Source: Nocardia concava NBRC 100430
Lineage (GTDB): Bacteria > Actinomycetota > Actinomycetes > Mycobacteriales > Mycobacteriaceae
Length of the DNA: 64,000 nt
NCBI RefSeq assembly: GCF_000308815.1
Contig: NZ_BAFX01000075.1
Span: forward strand, 186,001 to 250,000
Reading direction: 5' to 3'
The notes beneath the pieces were generated by a model, which did no database searches, was not told where the DNA came from, and saw nothing but the letters and a program-made list of their open reading frames with translations. Both the position numbers and the translations under genes were made by a program. This document shows, one piece after another, positions 27,461-36,939 of the stretch; the first letter of the stretch is position 1; each line of letters starts with the position of its first letter.

Positions 27461-28237
27461 ATGCCCGCTCGCCGCCAAGCATCAGAAACCGGCCCGACCT
27501 CGCGGCTGTGGTCCACCGGCGGGGCGCATCTGTGGCCGTCGGGCGGCACGAGTGCGGCGCACTCCCATCCGCGCGGGCATCTGGTGTACGCGGCGCGCGG
27601 CGTGCTGTCGGTGCACACCGAGGCCGGTACCTCGATCGTCCCCGCCAACCGAATCGCCTGGACCCCAGCCGAATTCGCGCACTACCACCGCGCACACGGC
27701 GACACCGACATGCGAATCCTGTTCCTGCCGCCGGCGCTGGCCCGCGCGATCCCGGACCGGCCCGCCATCCTCGCGGTCTCCGACCTGGCGCGCGAACTCG
27801 TCCTGGCCCTGACCGGTCCGGACGCCGAGCGTAGGTACGACAACGCCGCGCAGACCCGCCTGCGCCGGGTCCTCGTCGATGAGTTCCAGGACTCGCACGA
27901 ACAGCCGCTGCAGTTGCCCGAACCCCGCGATGACCGCCTGCGCGCGCTCGCCCAGCGCCTCTACGACCATCCCGCCGACAACACCTCGCTGGCCGAGCTG
28001 GGCCGTGCGATCGGCGCCAGTTCCCGCACCTTGAGCCGCCTGTTCCAGACCGAGCTGGGAATGACGTTCTACGAGTGGCGAACTCAGCTCCGCATCTACC
28101 ACGCCCTGATTCTGCTGGCCGAGGGCCATGACGCCACCCACACCGCCCACGCCTGCGGGTGGTCGAACCCCAGCCACTTCATCGCGGCCTTCACCAACCT
28201 GGTCGGCACCACCCCGGGCCGCTATCGCAGCGCCTAG
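27461..28237 (+). CDS. AraC family transcriptional regulator
   Basis: A 258-residue regulator with an N-terminal cupin-like sensor (HSHPRGHLVYAARGVLSVHT, PANRIAWTPAEFAH) and a C-terminal double HTH: NTSLAELGRAIGASSRTLSRLFQ then FYEWRTQLR, and THTAHACGWSNPSHFIAAF ending TTPGRYR. Both recognition helices look intact. It is divergent from the MDR oxidoreductase gene, its probable target. The -10 box position suggests a leaderless mRNA. Confidence 0.92.
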   Translation: MPARRQASETGPTSRLWSTGGAHLWPSGGTSAAHSHPRGHLVYAARGVLSVHTEAGTSIVPANRIAWTPAEFAHYHRAHGDTDMRILFLPPALARAIPDRPAILAVSDLARELVLALTGPDAERRYDNAAQTRLRRVLVDEFQDSHEQPLQLPEPRDDRLRALAQRLYDHPADNTSLAELGRAIGASSRTLSRLFQTELGMTFYEWRTQLRIYHALILLAEGHDATHTAHACGWSNPSHFIAAFTNLVGTTPGRYRSA

Positions 28238-28437
28238 AACATTCCGATACGCCGGAAAATGCATTTCAAATTTCCTGGAGTCGATTGAGGTACCCCGAAA
28301 TTCGCTGACATAAACATTCCCATAACTTTTGAATTACGGCGGTTCGAATCGGACATGAAATCCTTGCCGACACAGGGTGTTCGTGTCACGGTAGACGAGG
28401 GTTTGGCTCAATTCAACTCACTACGAGGAGTCTTGAA

Positions 28438-29679
28438 ATGAGTAGCGAACTTCCGTCCGAGGAATCGCTTGCGAATGCTCTGGATTTACTGAAGATTCGA
28501 CCCGAAAATTCGCCACAGCATGTGGCCGCCGCCGCGAGTCGGCCCCTGCATATCGTGCTCGTGGCACCACCGTATTTCGATATCCCGCCGGTGGGTTACG
28601 GCGGCGTCGAGGCCGTCGTGGCCGCGCTGGCCGATGAGCTGGTCGCGCACGGCCATCGCGTCACCCTGCTCGGCGCGGGGCGGGCAGGGACGAAGGCCGA
28701 GTTCATCCGCGTGTGGGATGAGGTGCAGACCCGACGGTTGGGCGAGCCGTATCCGGAGATCGTCAATGCCATGAAGGCCTGGCGCATCATCGAGGATCTG
28801 CATGCCCGGGATCCGATCGATATCGTGCACGATCACACCTTCGCCGGTCCGGGCAATGCGGCCGCGTATCGAATGCTCGGCATTCCCACCGTCGTCACGG
28901 TACACGGCCCGGTCGATCCCGAAATGCACGAGTACTACCGGTCTTTCGATCGGAGCGTGCGGCTCGTGGCGATCAGCGACCGGCAGCGGTCATTGGCACC
29001 GGATCTGAATTGGATAGCGCGGGTGCACAATGCGATTCGCCCCGAAGAATGGCCATTCCGCACCGAAAAGCTCGACTACGCGTTGTTCCTGGGACGATAT
29101 GCGCCCTACAAGGGACCGCATCTGGCCCTGGAGGCGGCGCACACCGCAGGATTGCGCCTGGTGTTGGCGGGCAAATGCAACGAGTTGCCCGAGCGCACCT
29201 TCTTCAGCAAGTTCGTGGCCCCGCTGCTCGCCGACGGCGACGATGTGTTCGGTGAGGCCGATGCCGTGGCCAAGCGCCAATTGCTCGCCGGCGCACGGTG
29301 TCTGCTGTTCCCGATCCAGTGGGAGGAGCCGTTCGGCATCGTCATGATCGAGGCCATGGTCTGCGGTACGCCGGTGGTCGCGCTGCGCGGCGGCGCGGTC
29401 GAGGAGGTGATCGAGCACGGCGTCACCGGGTGGATCTGCGACGACCCGGAGGAGTTGCCCGACGCCATTGCCCGTGTCGGCGAGATCGACCCGTACGCCT
29501 GCCGTGAACGCGTCGAAAGCCTGTTCGCGACAGACCGATTCGCGGCCGGGTACGAGGCTGCCTATCGCCGGGTGATCGAGCAGGCGACCGAACCGGCGCC
29601 TCGGCCTGTCGTCCGGCGCACTCGTCGGCGGACACCGACCGCGACCCGGCCGCTCCAGTTGCCGAGCGGACGCGCGTGA
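28438..29679 (+). CDS. GT4-family glycosyltransferase
   Basis: A 413-residue GT-B glycosyltransferase. After a 33-residue disordered N-terminus come the acceptor-side YGGVEAVVAALADELVAHGH and HDHTFAGPGN blocks, then donor-side features GRYAPYKGPHLALEA and the EX7E-type EEPFGIVMIEAMVCGTPVV. Members move sugars from NDP or GDP donors. The last approx. 30 residues are a basic, Arg/Pro-rich tail. ATG 28438 has ACGAGGAG seven bases upstream. The stop overlaps the GTG of the debranching-type gene, so the two act together, perhaps on an oligo- or polysaccharide. Confidence 0.88.
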   Translation: MSSELPSEESLANALDLLKIRPENSPQHVAAAASRPLHIVLVAPPYFDIPPVGYGGVEAVVAALADELVAHGHRVTLLGAGRAGTKAEFIRVWDEVQTRRLGEPYPEIVNAMKAWRIIEDLHARDPIDIVHDHTFAGPGNAAAYRMLGIPTVVTVHGPVDPEMHEYYRSFDRSVRLVAISDRQRSLAPDLNWIARVHNAIRPEEWPFRTEKLDYALFLGRYAPYKGPHLALEAAHTAGLRLVLAGKCNELPERTFFSKFVAPLLADGDDVFGEADAVAKRQLLAGARCLLFPIQWEEPFGIVMIEAMVCGTPVVALRGGAVEEVIEHGVTGWICDDPEELPDAIARVGEIDPYACRERVESLFATDRFAAGYEAAYRRVIEQATEPAPRPVVRRTRRRTPTATRPLQLPSGRA

Positions 29680-31775
29680 GTGTTTTCAACGCCGGCCCAC
29701 CCGTCCTCATCGAGGGTGGCGCCGGCGTGGTCACGCTGGTCGAGGGCGGCGCCTTCTGCCTGTCCGACCAACTCGGGGATATGCATTCGGGCACCGCGCA
29801 CGGCCTGTTCTATCGTGACGCGCGCATCCTGTCGCGCTGGGAGCTGCGCGTAGACGGCCTGCCGCCGGAACAGCTTTCGGTGGTGCTGCGGGAACCGTTC
29901 CGGGCGCGATTCGTCGCGCGCAAACCGCCGCCGCACGGCATCGCCGACGCCACCGTGCTGGTGCAGCGGCGCCGGATGATCGGCGAGGGGATGCGCGAGA
30001 TCATCACCGTGCGCAACCTCGGCGACGAGGACACCGCCGTGCACGTAGCCCTGGGCGTGGACGCCGATTTCGCGGATCTGTTCGCGGTCAAGGAGGGACG
30101 CGTCGGTGGCGGCAGCTGCGAATCCGCCGCCACCGAGGACGGGCTGCGATTGACTGACCGCGCCCGGCACGGTCGCGGTGTCGTGCTCACCGCCACCGAG
30201 AATCCCGAGATCCAGCCCGGCTCATTGACCTGGCAGGTGGTGGTCCCGGCGCACGGCAGCTGGTGCACGACGGTGTACTGCCAGCCGATCATCGACCACC
30301 GCGCCACCCCGATGAATTTCGACGACGGCGACGAGGAGAGCCCGGCGGACAAGATTCGCCGCTGGCGCGCCAGCACCACGACCCTCACCGCGAGCGGTGC
30401 CGGGCTCAACACCATCCTGCAGCGCACCGAAACCGATCTCGGTGTGCTGCGCCTCGACGATCCGGCCGACGGCACCTCCTACGTGGCGGCGGGCGCGCCC
30501 TGGTTCATGGCGCTGTTCGGTCGCGACAGCCTGCTCACCTCCTGGATGGCGTTGGTGCTGGATTCCGATCTGGCGCTGGGTACCCTGCGGCAGCTGGCGA
30601 AACTGCAAGGGGTCGAGTCGAATCCGCTCACCGAGGAGCAGCCGGGCCGCATCATGCACGAGCGGCGTCACGGTCCCGGCAGTGATCGGGTGCTGGGCGG
30701 CACGGTCTACTACGGCACCGCGGACGCCACACCGCTGTTCGTGATGCTGCTGGCCGAATGCCGGCGCTGGGGTGTCGACGGCGCGGCCATCGCGCAGTTG
30801 CTTCCGGCGGCGGACGCGGCCCTGGCCTGGATCGACTCCGACGGTGATCCCGACGGCGACGGTTTCGTCGAGTACCGGCGCAAGACCGATCGCGGTCTGG
30901 CCAACCAGGGCTGGAAGGACAGCTGGGACGCGATCAGCTTCGCCGACGGCCGCCTGGCCGAACCACCCATCGCGTTGTGCGAGGTGCAGGGCTATGTCTA
31001 CGCCGCCCGGCTCGGTCGCGCCGAGCTGGCCGAGGCCGCGGGCGACCGTGTTGCCGCCGAACGTCTCCGCGCGCAGGCGGCCGACCTGAAAACCCGCTTC
31101 GACGAGGCCTTCTGGATGCCGGAGCACGGCTGTTACGCCATGGCCCTCGACGGCGCGAAACAGCCCGTCGACGTCGTATCCAGCAATCCCGGTCACTGCC
31201 TGTGGACCGGCATCGTCCCCGACGAACGCGCCGCCGAACTGATCGAGCGCCTCGGCGCCACCGACCTCGACAGCGGATTCGGTTTGCGCACACTGTCATC
31301 CATGGCCCGCCGATTCAACCCGATGGGCTACCACACCGGCTCGGTCTGGCCCCACGACACCGCCATCGCGGTAGCCGGCCTGATCCGCTACGGCCACATC
31401 CCTGGTGCACTCGACCTGAGCGTCCGACTGGCCACCGGCCTCCTGGAAGCGATCCTGGAATTCGGCGCCCGCCCACCCGAGCTGTTCTGCGGCTTCCCCC
31501 GCACCGAATTCCGTTCCCCTGTACCGTATCCCACGTCGTGCTCACCCCAGGCGTGGGCAAGCGCCGCACCGCTTCTGCTCATGCGCTCGTTCCTGGGATT
31601 GGCCCCCGATGTACCCGCCCGCACCCTCACCATCGCGCCCCGCCTGCCCGAGCGAGCGGGCACGATTCGGCTGACGGATCTGCGGCTCGGCCCGGCGACG
31701 GTGACCATCGAGGCGCGCGGCACCGACGCCAAAGTGGAAGGGCTGCCGCCGGACTGGCAGCTGAATCAGCTGTAG
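29676..31775 (+). CDS. Glycogen-debranching-type amylo-alpha-1,6-glucosidase family protein
   Basis: A 699-residue glycosidase-like protein. Residues about 10-240 form the bacterial GDE N-terminal beta domain (FCLSDQLGDMHSGTAHGLFYRDARILSRW), and residues 260-690 an (alpha/alpha)6 barrel with APWFMALFGRDSLLTSW, NQGWKDSWDAISF, and YHTGSVWPHDTAIAVAGL, the last two holding candidate acid residues. GTG 29676 overlaps the GT4 stop (GTGA). The pair looks like a glucan or glucoside remodelling unit. It is not the TreX/GlgX type. Confidence 0.88.
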   Translation: MSVFNAGPPVLIEGGAGVVTLVEGGAFCLSDQLGDMHSGTAHGLFYRDARILSRWELRVDGLPPEQLSVVLREPFRARFVARKPPPHGIADATVLVQRRRMIGEGMREIITVRNLGDEDTAVHVALGVDADFADLFAVKEGRVGGGSCESAATEDGLRLTDRARHGRGVVLTATENPEIQPGSLTWQVVVPAHGSWCTTVYCQPIIDHRATPMNFDDGDEESPADKIRRWRASTTTLTASGAGLNTILQRTETDLGVLRLDDPADGTSYVAAGAPWFMALFGRDSLLTSWMALVLDSDLALGTLRQLAKLQGVESNPLTEEQPGRIMHERRHGPGSDRVLGGTVYYGTADATPLFVMLLAECRRWGVDGAAIAQLLPAADAALAWIDSDGDPDGDGFVEYRRKTDRGLANQGWKDSWDAISFADGRLAEPPIALCEVQGYVYAARLGRAELAEAAGDRVAAERLRAQAADLKTRFDEAFWMPEHGCYAMALDGAKQPVDVVSSNPGHCLWTGIVPDERAAELIERLGATDLDSGFGLRTLSSMARRFNPMGYHTGSVWPHDTAIAVAGLIRYGHIPGALDLSVRLATGLLEAILEFGARPPELFCGFPRTEFRSPVPYPTSCSPQAWASAAPLLLMRSFLGLAPDVPARTLTIAPRLPERAGTIRLTDLRLGPATVTIEARGTDAKVEGLPPDWQLNQL

Positions 31776-31788
31776 GGCAACCGCTCGC

Positions 31789-32580
31789 TCAGGGCTTGCG
31801 CGCCACCCCGCAGTAGCAGGAGATCTTCGCGTCGAAGGAGTGCGGGATCTCCACGGTATCGGCGAGACCCCAGCGATGCGGGGGCACTATGCCCGGTTCG
31901 GTCAGGTCGAGGCCCTTGAACCAGGCGGTGACTTCGTCGTAGGTGCGGACCTGGGCGGGCATCTTGCGGATGCGGTAGACGTCTTGGGCGGCCGCTACCT
32001 GGGCGGGGGCGAAATCGGCTGTGATGGTGCAGATCACGAGGTAGGAGCCGGGGGCCAGGGCGTCGAGGAAGGTCGCGAGGATGGCGTTGACGTCGGCCTC
32101 GACGAAATGCAGCAGGGCGATCAGGCTCAGGCCGACCGGCTCGGTGAGATCGAGGATATCGGTGAGGTCCGGATCGCGGAGGATGGCCGCGGGGTCGGTG
32201 ACATCGCCGTGGATGTAGGTGGTGGCGCCTTGTTCGCCGCTCATCATCATCGCGCGGGCGTAGGCCAGCACCAGGGGATCGTTGTCGACGTAGACGACGC
32301 GGCAGTCCGGGGCGGTCTGCTGGGCGATCTGGTGCAGGTTGGGTTCGGTGGGAATCCCGGTGCCGATATCGAGGAACTGGCGGATCCCGGCCTCGGCCAG
32401 GAATCGGGTGCTGCGGTGCATGAACTGGCGGTTGACCCGGGCCGCGGTGCGAATATCGGGCCACGCCTTCAGGATTTCCTGCGCAGCCTGCCGATCGACC
32501 TCGTAATTGTCCTTGCCGCCGAGGAAGTAGTCGTAAATCCGGGAGGTGTGCGGGACGTCCAGGGGGAGCTCTCCGTTCAT
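31789..32580 (-). CDS. DUF574-type SAM-dependent methyltransferase
   Basis: A 263-residue protein of an actinobacteria-specific SAM methyltransferase family: it opens HTSRIYDYFLGGKDNYEVDR, then NRQFMHRSTRFLAEAGIRQF and motif I LDIGTGIPTEPN, with VVYVDNDPLVLAYAR as the SAM-ribose acidic motif. Members are numerous in Streptomyces and Nocardia and generally without assigned acceptor. It is convergent with the debranching gene, 13 bases apart. The 345-base gap upstream (32581-32925) shows nothing I can call beyond possible promoter sequence. Confidence 0.9.
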   Translation of the reverse strand: MNGELPLDVPHTSRIYDYFLGGKDNYEVDRQAAQEILKAWPDIRTAARVNRQFMHRSTRFLAEAGIRQFLDIGTGIPTEPNLHQIAQQTAPDCRVVYVDNDPLVLAYARAMMMSGEQGATTYIHGDVTDPAAILRDPDLTDILDLTEPVGLSLIALLHFVEADVNAILATFLDALAPGSYLVICTITADFAPAQVAAAQDVYRIRKMPAQVRTYDEVTAWFKGLDLTEPGIVPPHRWGLADTVEIPHSFDAKISCYCGVARKP

Positions 32581-32925
32581 CCAATCACCGCTTCGACCGC
32601 CGGACGTACTACTTGATTATTCGGACAGACTAGTCCCGCGGACGGCCCGATCGGTCAGATACGCGGCACGAAAAGTCACCTCGAATCCGAGGACGCCCGG
32701 AGAGCGGTTCGCCCGTCGATCAAAATTTCTCGAGTTATGTTGCAAGCCAACCGGTTTCGCTGATTTACGGCGTCCGAATAACTGTCCGTTTCGGGACCAA
32801 AGACCCTTCCTGCGCCGGGTGGTATGCGCTCAACTGGACACATCTCACCGGCGCGGACGAAATCGCCATCGACGGAAGGGAATCCGCGCCGGACACGGGA
32901 TGAAGCGGACGAAAGAAGGCTCATC

Positions 32926-33930
32926 ATGCCATTGTCAGCAGCCGATCTCGCCAGCCTGGGGGATGCGCCGATCACCATTCGGTCGACGGCCTTCGCCAAC
33001 GTCTTCATACGGCTGGACGGCTCGGGGGTGACCACCAGCACCGATTCCGGAGGCGGCGTGGTCAATTGCCAATACACCGCCGGATCCTATGAGAAGTTCA
33101 AGGTCCGGCCGCAGACCGATGGCTCGTATAGTTTCGAGTCGGCGGCATTTCCGAAGGTCTACCTGCGGATGGACGGCAGCGGGGTGACCTCGCAGACCGC
33201 CTCCGGCGGCGGAACGGTCAACTGCCAGTACAGCACCGGCGGTCCGGGGCCGTATGAGAGATTCCATGCCAGCCCGCAATCCGACGGATCGTTCTCCTTC
33301 GAATCCATCGGGTTCCCGAAGGTGTATCTGCGGCTCAACGGCACCGGCGTCACCGCCTACAGCGCCGGCGGGGGCGGGATCGTCAACTGCCAGTTCGCCG
33401 CCGACGGCGGCATCCACGAGAAGTACTTCCTCGAACTGGCCGACCAGCGGCTCGATTTCGCGATGCAGCACCAGCAGCAGACCCAGTGGTGCTGGGCCGC
33501 GACCTCGACCAGCGTGGCCGCCTACTACGACGCCGCGACCGCGTGGACCCAGTGCACGGTCGTCAATGCGGAGGTGGGCCGCAACGACTGCTGCGGCGGC
33601 GCGGGATCGGTGGCACCCTGCAATCAGCCGTGGTGGCTGGATCGGGCGCTGCAGCGCGTCGGGCACTTCAATCAGATCCTGGGCTCGCCCTTGACCATCA
33701 CGCAGCTGGCCACCGAGCTCGCCAGGCCCGCGCCATTGGGGACGCGAATCGGCTGGGCCGGTGGCGGCGGGCACTTCATGGTGCTGCGCGGACGCTTCGT
33801 CTCCGGCGGGGTCGACTACGTCAGCGTCGCCGATCCCTGGTACGGCGACTCCGACGTCACCTACGACAACTACCGAAACCGCTACCAGGGCACCGGATCC
33901 TGGACCCATTCCTACAAGACCCAGCGCTGA
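32926..33930 (+). CDS. Triple beta-trefoil-like repeat + papain-like C70 (AvrRpt2-type) cysteine protease
   Basis: A 334-residue fusion. Residues about 10-170 hold three repeats of a fascin/ricin-like trefoil strand set (FANVFIRLDGSGVTT, FPKVYLRMDGSGVTS, FPKVYLRLNGTGVTA, each followed by VNCQ). Residues about 175-334 form a papain-like peptidase of the C70 type: catalytic Cys189 in QTQWCWAATS, His283 in GGHFMVLRG, Asp303 in VADPWYGDSD. It has no signal peptide. ATG 32926 has GAAGG upstream. It leads a three-gene series with an unknown protein and a lectin-LysM protein. An effector or toxin role is inferred only. Confidence 0.8.
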   Translation: MPLSAADLASLGDAPITIRSTAFANVFIRLDGSGVTTSTDSGGGVVNCQYTAGSYEKFKVRPQTDGSYSFESAAFPKVYLRMDGSGVTSQTASGGGTVNCQYSTGGPGPYERFHASPQSDGSFSFESIGFPKVYLRLNGTGVTAYSAGGGGIVNCQFAADGGIHEKYFLELADQRLDFAMQHQQQTQWCWAATSTSVAAYYDAATAWTQCTVVNAEVGRNDCCGGAGSVAPCNQPWWLDRALQRVGHFNQILGSPLTITQLATELARPAPLGTRIGWAGGGGHFMVLRGRFVSGGVDYVSVADPWYGDSDVTYDNYRNRYQGTGSWTHSYKTQR

Positions 33931-33940
33931 GGAGCACGCC

Positions 33941-34510
33941 ATGCCACTGGATCTGCCCGAACCGCCCGCCGACGTACCCGACAAGATCAAGGGACGCCTG
34001 CACGCCTTCGCCGACCACGGGAAGTTCTCCACCAAGGCGTTGAAGAACGCCCGCAAGGAAAACCTCGACCTGTCCACGCCGCACGAGGTTTTCACCATGA
34101 GCCTCGACGACCTCGCCGCCAACGCCGGACTCGACCGCGCCCACTCCGTCGGCTGGCGCTACCTGGTCACCGACGGCAACCAGATCATCGCCAGCGCCGA
34201 AACCACCCCCGCCCCCGACGGCACCCAGGAAGTCTCCCAATTCACCGAAGGCCCCTTCGTCCTGGGCACCGACAAGGCCGTCAAAACCATCCGCAGATTG
34301 CCCCAGCTGGAGAAGAAGGGATACGAACTGCGCCTGCTGCGCATTCCCGCCCTCTACGTGATGGCGCTATGGCTGCATTCGCCGACCGATGACCTCTTGG
34401 TCCCCCTCGAACCATCGCCAATCGGCAAGGAGGGCAAGCCCGTTCCCACCGCGGACTTCCTCGCCGAACTGTCCGAGCTGGCCCGCCACACCACGGCCCC
34501 GCCCGCCTGA
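33941..34510 (+). CDS. Hypothetical companion of the C70 protease
   Basis: A 189-residue soluble protein with no signal peptide or membrane segment. It starts MPLDLPEPPADVPDKIKGRL, is rich in Lys in its first third and contains strands such as GWRYLVTDGNQIIAS and LLRIPALYVMALWLH. No known catalytic motif is seen. It begins ten bases after the protease stop with GAGGAG upstream, so it is cotranscribed and probably a partner, chaperone or immunity-type protein. The function is unknown. Confidence 0.7.
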   Translation: MPLDLPEPPADVPDKIKGRLHAFADHGKFSTKALKNARKENLDLSTPHEVFTMSLDDLAANAGLDRAHSVGWRYLVTDGNQIIASAETTPAPDGTQEVSQFTEGPFVLGTDKAVKTIRRLPQLEKKGYELRLLRIPALYVMALWLHSPTDDLLVPLEPSPIGKEGKPVPTADFLAELSELARHTTAPPA

Positions 34511-34633
34511 CCCCCGCCGCGGCGGTGCTCGGCACGGGCGTATTCCGGGCAGGCGTACCGTTGATCACCGCATGGATCGTGGTCGGAATGTCATTGATCG
34601 AGAGCGAGTGAACCTTCTTCGAAAGGAACAGTC

Positions 34634-35164
34634 GTGAGCGATATGGTGCGGATCGGTGATGAGCTGGGGTTGGGGCAGTCCCTGCAGAATGGGGACTACT
34701 CCCTGACCCTGCAGAACGACGGCAATCTGACATTGACCGAGCCCGGCGGCGAGGTATGGGCCTCCGGGACACACGGGCAGGATGTGCAGCGCAGTGTCAT
34801 GCAGGACGACGGCAATTTCGTGCTCTACAAGTCCGATGGCAGTGCCGCCTGGTCGACCGGGACGAACGGCAAGGGCGGCGACCGGCTGGTGCTGCTGCCG
34901 GACCGGAATCTGGTGATGTATGCCGGTGACAAGGTCGTTTGGGCCAGCCGGACGGCCACCGACATACCCACCTCGGCCGACGAGGTATCGATGCCGACAG
35001 GTACGCCCGGGCCTCACCCGTATACCGTCGCGGCCGGTGACACGCTGGAGGCGATCGCCGAGCGTGAGCTCGGCAGTCGCGACCGGTTCATGGAAATCGT
35101 CCGTGCGAACGGACTCGACAACCCCGACATGATCAGCGTCGGGCAGGTACTCACCATCCCCTGA
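34634..35164 (+). CDS. Bulb-type mannose-lectin (B-lectin) + LysM protein
   Basis: A 176-residue two-domain protein. Residues 1-115 form a monocot-type B-lectin with three strand repeats; the middle one (QDDGNFVLY) keeps the complete mannose-binding QxDxNxVxY motif, the first (QNDGNLTLT) lacks the Tyr and Val, and the third (LPDRNLVMY) lacks the Gln. Residues 128-176 are a LysM domain (YTVAAGDTLEAIAERELGS). There is no signal peptide. GTG 34634 is preceded by GAAAGGA. It could bind mannose-containing and peptidoglycan-type glycans. A terminator follows. Confidence 0.85.
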   Translation: MSDMVRIGDELGLGQSLQNGDYSLTLQNDGNLTLTEPGGEVWASGTHGQDVQRSVMQDDGNFVLYKSDGSAAWSTGTNGKGGDRLVLLPDRNLVMYAGDKVVWASRTATDIPTSADEVSMPTGTPGPHPYTVAAGDTLEAIAERELGSRDRFMEIVRANGLDNPDMISVGQVLTIP

Positions 35165-35189
35165 CAGGAGGCAGGTACCCGAACCGAAA

Positions 35190-35230
35190 CGCTTGTGCCG
35201 GGCCCGATTTCGTTGGGCCCGGCACAAGCG
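35190..35230. terminator. Bidirectional hairpin terminator
   Basis: 16-bp arms CGCTTGTGCCGGGCCC (35190-35205) and its complement (35215-35230) enclose a 9-base loop between convergent genes (lectin on plus, NTF2-like on minus). No long T-run follows, so it works by stem strength if it is a terminator. Confidence 0.75.
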
Positions 35231-35235
35231 CGTCG

Positions 35236-35727
35236 CTACACCGAGGGCTTGACGATGTACTTCATCTCGACCTGCGGGGTGCTGTGCATGACGCCGCCCG
35301 CCTTGATCCACTCGCCGATGACGCGGGCCGCGTCGCGGGCGGGGTTGTAGATGTCCTCCTCGCTGGCGAACAATCCGTCACCGGCATAGACCAGACGGGT
35401 GGTGTTGGGGAACCAGAATTCGACGCCGGGCTCGGTGGGATGGTCCAGCAGATTCTTGATGCCGACCACGATGGCGTCATTGTCCTCGTCGTAGGCGATC
35501 CACTCGTGCGGAAAACGCATGTGCGGGAACGGCTTCATGACCTCGACGATCCAGGCGCGCACGTCCTCGCGGTGATGGAAGGTGCCGTAGGCGTGCTCGA
35601 TGTACTCGACGTTCTCGACGAACAGGTCCGCGAACGGGCTCCAGTCGCCGGTCTCGGAACAACGGTCGACGACCCGGCTGTAGTGGTGCAGCGCCTCTTC
35701 CAGCTCGGCTCGGCTGAATTTACCCAT
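35236..35727 (-). CDS. NTF2/SnoaL-like protein
   Basis: A 163-residue cone-shaped NTF2-like protein: an N-terminal helix, LEEALHHYSRVVDRCSETGDW, FADLFVENVEYIEHAYGTFHHREDV, and strands containing FPHMRFPHEWIAYDED. The YxEHAYG and HHRED motifs recall SnoaL and scytalone-dehydratase-like members, which act as cyclases, dehydratases or binding proteins. ATG 35727 is preceded by AAAGGAA. It is the last of a minus-strand series after the LLM oxidoreductase and APH-like genes and likely works in the same catabolic route. Confidence 0.85.
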   Translation of the reverse strand: MGKFSRAELEEALHHYSRVVDRCSETGDWSPFADLFVENVEYIEHAYGTFHHREDVRAWIVEVMKPFPHMRFPHEWIAYDEDNDAIVVGIKNLLDHPTEPGVEFWFPNTTRLVYAGDGLFASEEDIYNPARDAARVIGEWIKAGGVMHSTPQVEMKYIVKPSV

Positions 35728-35798
35728 GGCGCAATTCCTTTCGCGTTAATCACTATCGCTTAACCACGGTAATCGGCGGCGGCCCGCCGATCGGGCAC

Positions 35799-36887
35799 TC
35801 AGGCGAATTTGCCCGGATTCGCCGCCACCGCGCGGCGCAACGTGGGCCGGTTGGCGCGATAGTGCTCGACGACCGAGACCAGCTCGTGCGGGCTGGCGCC
35901 GTGCATGATCACCGAATGGCAGCCGAGGTCGTATTCGCGGGAGATCTTCTCCACGCACTGCTTCGGCGTGCCGTAGGCGGCGGAGGCCAGCCATTCGTCG
36001 GGAATGAGAGCGTCGAGCTGCTCGAGAGTCTCGACCGAGGCGGAAGCGTCGATCGGGCCCGCGGCCGCCGCGTCCTGGTAGAGCTGGGTCGAGCGGATCC
36101 GCTCCCAGACCGCCGGATCCCAGCCATTGGCGGCGATGAGGATGCCGGCGTAGGCCTGCAGGTAGGTGACCAAGCGGCCGGTGCGGCGGCGCAGCTGATC
36201 CTCAGGGGAGAGCGCATCGCTCGCGGTGGCCAGGCACGACCAGATGCGCACGCTGTCGGGATCCTTGCCCGCGCGCTCGGCGCCACGGCGCACGGCCGCA
36301 ACGGAATTCGCGGTCGCCTCGTCGGAGAAGAAGGTGTGCAGGACGACGAAATCACCGATGGCGCCCGCCAGTTCCATGGTCTTGGGCCCCACCGCGACAA
36401 AGCCGATCGGGGGCGCGTCGTCCAGTCCGTTCTGGTGGTAGAGCACCGGCCAGGAACCGGCGGGACCGTCATGGTTGACGATGGTCTCGCCCGCCCAGAG
36501 GCGGCGCAGGATACCGACGAAATCCCGGAGCTGGGCCTCGGTGACGGCGGGCAGGCCGATCGCCTTCCAGTTCGCCGCCATGCCGCGCCCGAAGGCCATG
36601 GCGAAGCGACCCTCGGTGAGGGCCTGCATGGTCGAACCCATGGTGGCGGTCACCATGGGATGGCGGGTGTGGTGATTCGTTGCGGCAGCGGCGATTCCGA
36701 GATCGGTGGTGCAGCCGGCGAGGCCGCCGGACAGGACCGCGGAGTCCTTGACGGTCATGCGCTCACCGATCATGCAGGAGCCGAGGCCGATCTCCTCCGC
36801 GGTGCGGGCCTCCGGGAACAGCACGCGGGCGTCGGCGGGGTGGCGGGTGATGCAGTAATAGGCGAGTTCGTTCAGTTGTTCGACCAT
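35799..36887 (-). CDS. LLM-class (F420-type) flavin/F420-dependent oxidoreductase
   Basis: A 362-residue TIM-barrel luciferase-like protein: GLGSCMIGERMTVKD, TMGSTMQALTEGRFAMAFGRGMAANW, VGPKTMELAGAIGDFVVLHTFF and YGTPKQCVEKISREY are typical blocks. LLM proteins with such segments in actinobacteria mostly use coenzyme F420. Starting at ATG 36887 leaves the preceding APH-like gene (stop at 36940) 52 bases upstream. The substrate is unknown; F420 usage is inferred from lineage and family. Confidence 0.88.
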   Translation of the reverse strand: MVEQLNELAYYCITRHPADARVLFPEARTAEEIGLGSCMIGERMTVKDSAVLSGGLAGCTTDLGIAAAATNHHTRHPMVTATMGSTMQALTEGRFAMAFGRGMAANWKAIGLPAVTEAQLRDFVGILRRLWAGETIVNHDGPAGSWPVLYHQNGLDDAPPIGFVAVGPKTMELAGAIGDFVVLHTFFSDEATANSVAAVRRGAERAGKDPDSVRIWSCLATASDALSPEDQLRRRTGRLVTYLQAYAGILIAANGWDPAVWERIRSTQLYQDAAAAGPIDASASVETLEQLDALIPDEWLASAAYGTPKQCVEKISREYDLGCHSVIMHGASPHELVSVVEHYRANRPTLRRAVAANPGKFA

Positions 36888-36939
36888 GAGAGTTGTTCTT
36901 CCCCAGAGCGTTTCGGAAGGATGATGGTGTTGCGGTGAA

